Below are positions 34,571-43,300 of a DNA stretch of 64,000 nt, piece after piece. Source of the stretch: Ignavibacteriales bacterium (GTDB lineage Bacteria; Bacteroidota; Ignavibacteria; Ignavibacteriales; Ignavibacteriaceae); the NCBI GenBank assembly GCA_016707115.1, contig JADJIH010000001.1:744001-808000 (forward strand). The letters run 5' to 3'. Below the pieces are notes generated by a model, which had not been told where the DNA came from, made no database searches, and saw nothing but the letters and a program-made list of their open reading frames with translations. The position numbers and the translations under genes are program-made. Positions within the stretch are counted from its first letter, which is position 1. Every line of letters starts with the position of its first letter.

Positions 34571-34681
34571 TATTCTCTCTTTAAATTAAAATATTTGCTA
34601 TTTCAAAACTAATAAGACTGTTATGAATTTACAATCGATTTTTCCATCACTTTGGTAGATAAAAGTCAAAAATCCTTTGAA

Positions 34682-36319
34682 TTATTTTCTCCAACCCTGT
34701 ACGATTGGGTATCTTCTTCCATATCCAAATGCTTTTGAAGAAACACGCAGTGCCGGAGCAGCTTGATTTCTTTTAAACTCATTCATATCAACCATTCGTA
34801 ACACTCTTTTTACCAAATCCTCATCACCAATAACATCTTTAATTTCAATATACTCTTTATTTTCTTCAAGATACATCCTTAAAATTTTATCAAGTAAATC
34901 ATAAGGTGGCAAAGTATCCTGATCAGTTTGATTTGGTTTAAGTTCTGCTGATGGGGCTTTATCTATTATTGCTTTAGGAATAATTTCTTTTTCTCTGTTG
35001 ATGTAATTTGCAATTCTATAAACGTCAGTTTTGTACACGTCTGCAATAACAGCAAGTCCACCGCACATATCTCCGTATAATGTGCAATAACCAACTGCCA
35101 TTTCAGATTTGTTTCCTGTTGTAAGAAGTAAATGTCCATTATTGTTTGAATAAGTCATCAGATATAGTCCGCGTATTCTTGCTTGCAGATTTTCTTCAGT
35201 CAGAGATTTAACATCATTTTTAATAATGGATTTCATTTGCTTTAATGTTTCATCAACAACTGGCTGGATGCTAATGTTTTCTGATTGAATTCCGAGATTA
35301 CGAATCAGTGCCTCGGAATCGGTTATACTTCCTTTACTTGAATATTTTGATGGCATTAGAATTACATTAACATTTTCTGCACCTAAAGCTTTTACAGCAA
35401 TATAGGTTACTAGTGCAGAATCCATTCCACCGCTTAATCCAACTAAAACCTTTTTAAAACCTAATTTGTTACAATACTCCTTTAACCCAAAGACAAGTGA
35501 GTTATGAACTTCTTCTTCAAAAGATTCTTCACATTTTGTTATTGGAACATATTTCTCTTTCGTGTCAAAGATTACAAAATCTTCTTCAAAAGCTTTTCCG
35601 TGCTTAACAAGATTTCCATTTTCATCAAAGCACATACTTGCACCATCAAATATCAAATCAGTTTGTGCTCCAACACAGCAGACATAAGCAAGTGAAATTT
35701 TGTCTTTCTTCGTTAGCACTGAAAGCATTTCTTTACGTGCCGCACGTTTTCCGTAAGAGTAAGGACTTGCAGAAATATTTATTAAAATAGAAGCATTTTG
35801 TTTAAGCAATTCCTGAATAGGATCTTTATGATATCTTCTTCGATACCAATAATCAGCATCGTTCCATATATCTTCACAAATTGAGATGCCGAGTTTTTCA
35901 TCTTTAAATTTAAATACTAAAACACTTTCTGCAGAATCAAAATAACGCATTTCATCAAACACATCGTAATTTGGAATTAACGTTTTGTGCTGAACGAACT
36001 GTATCTTACCATCAAAACAAAAAATTGCTGAGTTATGAATATCTGTACCAATCTTATCGTTATCTTCCGTAATTGCACCGAATATTAAACCAACTTCTGT
36101 AGTTTGTAATGCAATTTCCTTTGCAGCCTTGTTAACGGCTTTACGGAATTCCTGTTTTTCAACAAGATCTAATGGCGGGTAACCAACAAGTGAAAGTTCA
36201 GGAAAGATTGCAAGATCAGCTTTTGCATCAATAGCTTTTTTGTATCCATCTAAAATCTTTTTCTTATTATAATCCAGATGTCCGATGATCGGATCGATTT
36301 GACAGAGAGCAATTTTCAT
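34682..36319 (-). CDS. nadE: Glutamine-dependent NAD+ synthetase
   Basis: 545 residues with two domains. Residues about 1-265 are a nitrilase-type glutaminase (Glu in FPELSLVGYPPLDL, Lys in HKTLIPNYDVFDE, Cys in GISICEDIW). Residues about 270-545 are the synthetase with the P-loop VGLSGGMDSALVTYIAVKALG, TTGNKSEMAVGYCTLYGDMCGG and DKAPSAELKPNQTDQDTLPPYDLLD. It makes NAD+ from nicotinate adenine dinucleotide using glutamine ammonia. Length matches the two-domain class. Monocistronic by appearance, with a 111-bp gap to korA downstream. Confidence 0.95.
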   Translation of the reverse strand: MKIALCQIDPIIGHLDYNKKKILDGYKKAIDAKADLAIFPELSLVGYPPLDLVEKQEFRKAVNKAAKEIALQTTEVGLIFGAITEDNDKIGTDIHNSAIFCFDGKIQFVQHKTLIPNYDVFDEMRYFDSAESVLVFKFKDEKLGISICEDIWNDADYWYRRRYHKDPIQELLKQNASILINISASPYSYGKRAARKEMLSVLTKKDKISLAYVCCVGAQTDLIFDGASMCFDENGNLVKHGKAFEEDFVIFDTKEKYVPITKCEESFEEEVHNSLVFGLKEYCNKLGFKKVLVGLSGGMDSALVTYIAVKALGAENVNVILMPSKYSSKGSITDSEALIRNLGIQSENISIQPVVDETLKQMKSIIKNDVKSLTEENLQARIRGLYLMTYSNNNGHLLLTTGNKSEMAVGYCTLYGDMCGGLAVIADVYKTDVYRIANYINREKEIIPKAIIDKAPSAELKPNQTDQDTLPPYDLLDKILRMYLEENKEYIEIKDVIGDEDLVKRVLRMVDMNEFKRNQAAPALRVSSKAFGYGRRYPIVQGWRK

Positions 36320-36549
36320 GTAATAATAAACTTCATTATTTATTTAAATGTTACAACTAAAATAAACTAAGTTTTAATTAATACAATAATTAGCAGAATT
36401 TTCCTGCCATTCACCGATACCACTGGCCCGACAATAGACTGTTTTTCCCTAATTTAATAATCATATACCGTTGGTACTATAAAAAAAGCCTTCTGTGTAT
36501 TTCTTTACTATAATTGCAACAGAAATTACAGACAGAAAGGAGTTCTGAA

Positions 36550-37029
36550 ATGTACAAGAAACTATATCGTTCGGTAACAGACAAAATGCTAGGTGGGGTT
36601 TGCGGAGGTTTAGCAGAATATTTTTCAATTGATCCAGTTCTAGTGAGATTGATTTTTGTTCTTGCAGTAATCTTTGGAGGCAGTGGTATTCTAGCTTATA
36701 TAATCCTGTGGATTATCATTCCGCAAAAACCATTTATTATAACGCCTTTTAACACTAATCCACCTAGTGGCAGTTCTCAGCCATCTGATGAGGAAAAAAA
36801 AAGTGAAAACACAGAGTTTAATATGAGCGCAATGAATATCAATAAATCTCAAAGTAACAGATCAATATATGCCGGAGCGTTTTTAATACTTTTGGGCGGA
36901 ATCTTTCTTTTAGATAATTTTGTTCCGCATTTTCACTTTGGTGATTTTTGGCCGCTAATTCTTATCGGATTAGGCTTTGCAATAATACTTAACGCACGTA
37001 ACAATACTGTTAATGAGGTAAGACAATGA
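36550..37029 (+). CDS. PspC-domain membrane protein
   Basis: 159 residues from the ATG at 36550, which has AAAGGAG about 8 bases upstream and gives the family N-terminus MYKKLYRSVTDKMLGGVCGGLAEYFSIDPVLVRLIF; a TTG further upstream is in frame but unlikely. Residues 1-60 form the PspC domain with one long hydrophobic helix and WIIIPQKP; a linker rich in S/E/N follows; residues about 105-150 hold a LiaF-like two-helix segment (GAFLILLGGIFLLDN, DFWPLILIGLGFAIIL). Proteins like this act in envelope-stress signalling. The stop overlaps the start of the next gene by four bases (ATGA). Confidence 0.85.
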   Translation: MYKKLYRSVTDKMLGGVCGGLAEYFSIDPVLVRLIFVLAVIFGGSGILAYIILWIIIPQKPFIITPFNTNPPSGSSQPSDEEKKSENTEFNMSAMNINKSQSNRSIYAGAFLILLGGIFLLDNFVPHFHFGDFWPLILIGLGFAIILNARNNTVNEVRQ

Positions 37030-37943
37030 AAACATCACATATTTTCTGGGGAGTATTTTTTATATCAATCGGAGGTTTAGTTCTTATCGGCAATTTAACC
37101 GATTTGAACTTTACCTGGAATTCGGCCTGGAAATTCTGGCCAATGGTATTAGTACTGATAGGAGTTTCTATCCTTGTAAAAAACCAAATTGGTAAAGGTA
37201 TTGTTGCAGGTTTAGCTGCATTGGTGTTAGCATTAACTCTTTATGCATCGGTAAGTGCAACTACAAATCTTATTGATGATGATTTTGAAATAAACTTTAA
37301 TGATGATGAAGCTGTTTATGATACTACTAATTTCTCTCAGGAATACTCTGATTCAATTAAAACAGCAACATTAAATTTTAATTCTGGTGCTGGTGGATTT
37401 AAAATCCTAACTCCAACAGATAAATTGATAGATTTTATTACTGAAGGGAATGTAAACAGCTATAGTTTAGATAGGCAGGATATGGATTCTCATGCTGAAA
37501 TAAATTTTGAGATGAGAAACAATCATATCAAACTTCATAATAAAAATTATAAAAACTCTGTAGAAATGTCTTTGAATAAAAACCCTGAGTGGGCTTTGAA
37601 CTTTAGTGTTGGTGCCGCTTCCGTTGATTTAGATTTAACACAATATAAAGTAAGCAGATTGGATGTTGGGATGGGTGCTGCAGCATTTAATGTAAAACTT
37701 GGCAATCTTGTAGATGTAGCAAGAATAAAAATCGATGCTGGAGCTTCTGATATCGATATTTTAATACCAGATTCCGTAGGGTGTGAAATAAATGATGAAG
37801 CAGCTTTATCAAGCAGAAATTATGAAGGATTTAAAAAAGTTGATAATGATTTATATCGCTCAGAAAATTTTGATAAATATCCAAAGAAGATTTACATTGA
37901 TATCAATTGCGGAGTTTCATCAATAGACGTGAAGAAATATTAA
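37026..37943 (+). CDS. LiaF-like/toast-rack envelope protein
   Basis: 305 residues. The N-terminal 80 residues have three membrane segments in LiaF-TM style (IFWGVFFISIGGLVLIGNL, FWPMVLVLIGVSILVK, GIVAGLAALVLALTLYASV). The remainder is a beta-rich solenoid (LNFNSGAGGFKILTP, NFSVGAASVDLDLTQYKVSRLDVGMGAAAFNVKLG, INCGVSSIDVKKY) as in LiaF/DUF2154-like toast-rack proteins. Translationally coupled to the PspC gene (ATGA overlap), suggesting a shared envelope-stress role. No two-component genes are adjacent. Followed by a strong bidirectional terminator. Confidence 0.75.
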   Translation: MKTSHIFWGVFFISIGGLVLIGNLTDLNFTWNSAWKFWPMVLVLIGVSILVKNQIGKGIVAGLAALVLALTLYASVSATTNLIDDDFEINFNDDEAVYDTTNFSQEYSDSIKTATLNFNSGAGGFKILTPTDKLIDFITEGNVNSYSLDRQDMDSHAEINFEMRNNHIKLHNKNYKNSVEMSLNKNPEWALNFSVGAASVDLDLTQYKVSRLDVGMGAAAFNVKLGNLVDVARIKIDAGASDIDILIPDSVGCEINDEAALSSRNYEGFKKVDNDLYRSENFDKYPKKIYIDINCGVSSIDVKKY

Positions 37944-38003
37944 AGTGTGTAGTTCACCTCACAGCTAAGAATCACTTTAAGCTTTTTATAAAGTTAATGT
38001 AAC

Positions 38004-38035
38004 AAAAAAGGCGATTCAATTGAATCGCCTTTTTT
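38004..38035. terminator. Bidirectional terminator between LiaF-like and pbpC genes
   Basis: Perfect palindrome AGGCGATTCAATTGAATCGCCT (38009-38030; uninterrupted, so the real loop is the central AATT) flanked by an A-run before and a T-run after. It sits between convergent genes and can terminate both. Confidence 0.9.
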
Positions 38036-38047
38036 TAATACTCAATA

Positions 38048-40360
38048 TCATTTAACCTTTATAGTAACACTTTCTGATCTACCTAAATCGTCAAGGCAAA
38101 CAACTTTAAACTTACCCATAGATAATTTATAAAAAACTTTTTCTCCGGGCTGACATTTACTAATCAACTCATCATTAACATACCAATAATGATTTTTTAT
38201 TTTCGGATCGGCAGCAGATAATAAAACAATTTCTTGAGGATCGTCTTTATCAATTAAATATTCAAAACTCTCGGAAGGTGAAATGATTTTTGGTCCGTCA
38301 CCATTTTTTAATGAAGTACATTCTGGATTATGTTTTGGAATAGTATCCAACTCGATATGATTATTTTTAAAGTATGTTGATAACTCAGGTTGATAAACGA
38401 CAAATATTTTTTTTATATAATTGCTAACTGGTAAACACTCATTGCAGAATTGGATTGATTCATCATTGCTAACTAATACTTCCTGATGAATATCGCATTT
38501 ATTATTATGTGAACGATTTTGAATAGCTAATTCAGTTGTATGTTCCTTACATAGATCTGTTGGTAATAATCCAGAGACTGAACAAATTTCTCTTGAATAA
38601 ATATTGGCAGGTTTTTCAAACCATTTCATTTTTGAATTATAATCAATCACATTGAACAATTCGGCAAGTAGAGGCAAGGCAGATTCTGCACCTGTAAGAA
38701 AAGGCGAACCTTCTCCATCAAAATTGCCTACCCATACTACAATGGTATAGTTCGGATTAAAACCAATTGCCCAGGCATCTCTCTTTCCATAAGAGGTACC
38801 TGTTTTCCATGCAAACTTTGGTAGTTTGGAAAAATCCATATCCACGACCATATCGTTCCGCTTATTTCCGGATAGAATTTCAGCTATTAAATAACTTGTT
38901 TCTTTCGAGAATAATCTTTGACCTCCATCATCATTCAATTCACTTTTTGTGTAAGCTAATTGTTTATAATTGCCTTCTCTTCCAAAAGCAGAATAAAATC
39001 TACCGAGTTCTTCCGCAGTTACACTACAACCGCCAAGAATCATTGATAGCCCGAGTTTATTTTTTTGATTTTTTATTTGCTTGAATCCCCCGCTTTCCAA
39101 AAGTTCAATAAAGCTTTTTATTCCTAATTGATTTAATAATATCACAGCAGGAATATTAAGAGAATTGGTAAGAGCAAATTCTGAAGTGACAAATCCATTA
39201 TACTTTAAATCAAAATTTTCTGGTTCGTATCCTCCAACTTCGATAGGAACATCAAGCAGCTTTGTTCCTGGAGTAAGAAATCCCAATTCAAATGCCTCAG
39301 CATATAATGCTGGTTTTAATGTTGATCCTGGAGATCTTTGCGCTAATATTCCATTAACCTGTCCTTGATGTTTTCTATCTTTAAAATTAGCTGAACCACA
39401 ATATCCAACCACAGACGAATTTCGATTATCAATAACAAGTACAGTTCCATTTGATATTTTCTTGCTTCTGATTCTATTGACATAATTTGCTAAAATATCT
39501 TCTGCATTTTGCTGTACACTTAAATCTAATGTTGATTGTACCTGGTCCTCATTTGTGTCGGTTTGATTTTTCAAGTAATAACAGAAATGCGGGGCAATCA
39601 TCGGTATTGAAAATCGATATGGTTTAATAGGTTCTTTGTATGCATCAAGTAAATCCTGTTTGGGAAAAACATTTTTGCTGATAAACTTTTTAATCCAGTA
39701 ATCTCTTTTCTTTTTTATCGAATCGTTTATTCGGTCTAATCGTAATTGATTAGGATTTCCCGGGATCACTGAGAGCATTATTGCTTGAGATAAGCTTAGT
39801 GTTTTCGGATGGTGATTAAAATAAATGTATGAAGCAGATTTTATACCTTCAATATTTCCACCCAGCGGGAGATGACTAAGGTAAATACTAAGAATTTCTT
39901 TTTTAGAATAATGTATTTCGTACTGAACTGCTCTGATTATTTCAAGAAATTTATTTATGTAAGTTCTTTTTTTAGGTTCAAGAATTCTTACAACCTGCAT
40001 TGTAATGGTTGATGCACCGGATATTTTTTCATCATAAAAAATATTGTTGAATAAAGCTTTTACAATGGCAGTTAAATCAAAACCGTTATGTGTAAAAAAA
40101 TTTTTATCCTCTTTAACAATTATGGCTTTAATTAAATCAGGCGAAACATCTTCAATCCTTGTACGCAATCTCCATTTATGGTCTTCAGTTAGAAATGCGG
40201 TGAGCAGAGTTCCATCTTTTGCATAAATAGTTTTTGAATAAGGTTTAGTTGAGGGCAACGGAAAAAATAATTCCAATCCAACTAATCCTAACAAAAAAAA
40301 TAGAAAGTACTTAGCAAATTTATTTTTGAATATATTTTTTAGTTTTGATACTAAATCCAC
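38048..40360 (-). CDS. pbpC: Penicillin-binding protein 1C
   Basis: 770 residues. An N-terminal membrane anchor (FAKYFLFFLLGLVGLELFF) is followed by a GT51 transglycosylase (EDKNFFTHNGFD, GASTITMQVVRI, YLSHLPLGGNIEGIKSAS), a transpeptidase with SPGSTLKPAL, nucleophile Ser346 and Lys349, plus later KTGTSYGKRDAWAIG, and a C-terminal BiPBP_C-like domain. It polymerises and cross-links peptidoglycan in the periplasm. It lies 11 bp after the alpha-2-macroglobulin gene; the same pairing occurs in E. coli (yfhM-pbpC), where the two are thought to cooperate in envelope defence or repair. Confidence 0.95.
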   Translation of the reverse strand: MDLVSKLKNIFKNKFAKYFLFFLLGLVGLELFFPLPSTKPYSKTIYAKDGTLLTAFLTEDHKWRLRTRIEDVSPDLIKAIIVKEDKNFFTHNGFDLTAIVKALFNNIFYDEKISGASTITMQVVRILEPKKRTYINKFLEIIRAVQYEIHYSKKEILSIYLSHLPLGGNIEGIKSASYIYFNHHPKTLSLSQAIMLSVIPGNPNQLRLDRINDSIKKKRDYWIKKFISKNVFPKQDLLDAYKEPIKPYRFSIPMIAPHFCYYLKNQTDTNEDQVQSTLDLSVQQNAEDILANYVNRIRSKKISNGTVLVIDNRNSSVVGYCGSANFKDRKHQGQVNGILAQRSPGSTLKPALYAEAFELGFLTPGTKLLDVPIEVGGYEPENFDLKYNGFVTSEFALTNSLNIPAVILLNQLGIKSFIELLESGGFKQIKNQKNKLGLSMILGGCSVTAEELGRFYSAFGREGNYKQLAYTKSELNDDGGQRLFSKETSYLIAEILSGNKRNDMVVDMDFSKLPKFAWKTGTSYGKRDAWAIGFNPNYTIVVWVGNFDGEGSPFLTGAESALPLLAELFNVIDYNSKMKWFEKPANIYSREICSVSGLLPTDLCKEHTTELAIQNRSHNNKCDIHQEVLVSNDESIQFCNECLPVSNYIKKIFVVYQPELSTYFKNNHIELDTIPKHNPECTSLKNGDGPKIISPSESFEYLIDKDDPQEIVLLSAADPKIKNHYWYVNDELISKCQPGEKVFYKLSMGKFKVVCLDDLGRSESVTIKVK

Positions 40361-40371
40361 AAGTTAAACTT

Positions 40372-43300
40372 TTACTTACGAGCATTAATATTAATTACTC
40401 CCGAGCCATTAAAGGAATGGTATTCCCTATCATACATAGCTTCTGCCCCAATTACCGGCAGTTGAAAGGAGCCCTGATTTACAGCACGCAACAAGTAATA
40501 AAATTCTTTCTTCTTACTTTGGGTAACATTTGTAAATAATAATAGTCTATCGTCTCGAATGTCCATATAATTAATATTAAGTGGTGAGTCAGTCTTCCAA
40601 TCAACTTCTGCTTTAGCATTTAGCCGTGGATTTTCAATCTCAAATCCTGCAGGAACCATATCCGTTATAACGATGTTATCAGCATTTCTTTCCATTCCAT
40701 ACAACGAGATTTTACAGATGACCAAATCTCCCTGTGTAAAATTATTATTTGTGATAAGAGCCTTTGTTTTATAATTATAAAATTCTCTTCTCACTCTAAG
40801 ATTGGAATCCTCTTCTTTCACCTTTTCGTTAAGTTTTATTCCTTCACTATTCCAGAAATAATAAACTTGCCCTTTACCTTTAGCTTTTACAACTATTTCT
40901 TTTGCATTTAGTCTGTTATCCTTTATAGTTAAATCTTTATCATCATAATTGGCGATCGATTTTCCATCAACAATTACATCAACTTTTAAGTTATTTCCGG
41001 AAACATTTTTTGCAGCTTTACCAAGAGCCAAAAATGTAAATGATTGATCTTGTGTTGAATATGCATCATCTAAATTTTTAGTTAGGTATTTTATGATAAT
41101 TGGTATCTGCTTATTTGCAGGTTCTAAATCCAACAAAACATTAAGCATTAAAGCATTAGCACGAATATCAGAATCAAAAGAACCGCCTGTTAATCTTTCC
41201 GGATGAACCGGTTCATACGATTTAGGAATTATTTCGTAGTAGGAATTCCATCTTCCATGTAAAGCATAAGCTCCGGCTAAGAAATATTTTGAATCTTCGG
41301 ACAATAGATTTAATCTTGCCTTATAATAATTCATGGTAGATAAATCAGTTTTTTTTGCGAGAGCTAAAACATACAGAGAATAAAGTATTTCTTTATGTGC
41401 GATATTTACAATTGTTCGACTTCCGTTGCTTGAATAAATAACTGAATTATATGTTGAAGGTTCTTTCGCTTGCTGGCTAATGTAATCTAAAAGTCTATCA
41501 AGTGTATTTTCCGAAACATTATACTTGGCTTTTTGTGCTTCAAGAAGAAAATGAGCCGCATAAATTGAACCCCACCAATTTGAATAATCGCCACCCTGCC
41601 AATATGCAATTGAACCATTGTGTAATTGCATTGATTCTATTTTTTTAATGCCTTCTTTAACATAATAAACAGGATTTGTAGTTTTATAAAATTCAGGTGC
41701 AACAAGCTTTGCTAAGTCTTCAAAGTACAATTGAGGAAATAATTTTGAAACTGTTTGTTCGATGCATCCATGCGGATAACCAATTAATTGTTTTAGTTGC
41801 TTAGCATATTTTATTGCAGGAAACTTACTTATCGTTAAAGTGGTGCTTTGAGTATTTGACAAAAAGTTTTTGGGAATAAGTATTTTCAATTCTTCATTAG
41901 CTTTGATAGTTCCACTTCCCGTTTCAACAACCAACGGAGAAATTGGTCTTATTGCAATTTCTATTTCTTCTTTAGCATTTGCCTGACCGGTAACAATAAA
42001 CGATATTTTGCCTACACCAACTTGCGATGAAGCCTCAATATTAAAGACAACTATTTCAGATGATTTAGGTTTTATCTTGATAGTCTTTTCGCTTTGAGAT
42101 GTAGATTTTAAAGGACCATCCAATTTCATTGTAAGTTTAACTTGTTTTTCCTTATCAGTAGTATTTATGATTGTTACAGGAGAAATTAACTTATCGTTTT
42201 GTGAAAGTGTCCTTGGAATCTGCGGTTCTATAATTATCTCATCAGCAACAAGCATAGTTTTTTCAGCCGATCCAAAGCTTGAGTTTGAATATGCTACCGC
42301 CATTAGTCTAACGCTTCCATTAAACTGCGGAATGTTAACCGGAATTTTTATAATTCCATCACCGTTGGCTTTTTTGATTCCGCTCCAAAATGAAAGAAGT
42401 TTAAATCTTTTAACTATTATTGGATTTGTACGTTTCTTACTTTCATCTTCACCTCCATCACCTCCGGTTGATGAGTTTTTCTTAAACTCAGGTAAAAGCA
42501 GTTCATACAAATCATAACTATTAACTTCCAATGGTCTTTTTGCATACATAAAATTAAATGGATTAGGTGATTCATAATTTGTGATCTGCAAAATGCCTTC
42601 ATCAACGGCTGCTAAAGTAACCTGGATATTATTTGATGGTGTTGTTTTTATCGTAATCGTCTGAGTTGTATTTGGTTTTATTTTTTCAGGAGCAGAAATA
42701 TTTACAGAAAGTTTATTTTCTTTTTTAACAACACGAATGGACGAAAAACCATGACCAACAAAAAATGGAGACTCTTGTTCCGGTGTATGTTTCTTAAATA
42801 GTGTTGCGGTTACATAAACATTAGGCATGTAATCGTCGGTTAACTTAATAGATAATTCAGCAGACTTATTTTTGACTTCAATGTACTCATGATGAAGGAC
42901 ATTATTTCGTTCAATTGTCACAAGCATCTTACCAGAAAATGGACAGGCAAAAAGTATTTTAGCAGTTTCTCCGGGTTGATATTCTTTTTTATCAGTTACA
43001 ATTGAAATCCTGCCTTCTCTATCAACTTTAAATGATGTTGATGTAGAGCTGCTCCAACCGTAAGCATAGAATTCCTGTTTTTGATAGTCTTCATCTCCAG
43101 TTTTTGATATTCTTAATTCATACTTACCTGATCGGTTAACTTTAAATTTTAATGGGGTTTTTCCATCAATTACTATGTTTTTCTCCCATTCATCAAAAGG
43201 TTTTTCTTCGGATGCGTAAAAATATCTATCAGAGTTATCTTTCTTTAAAACAGTCTGCCATTCAAGTCTTACAAGTTTAGCTGTTGCATTAAACTTTGGA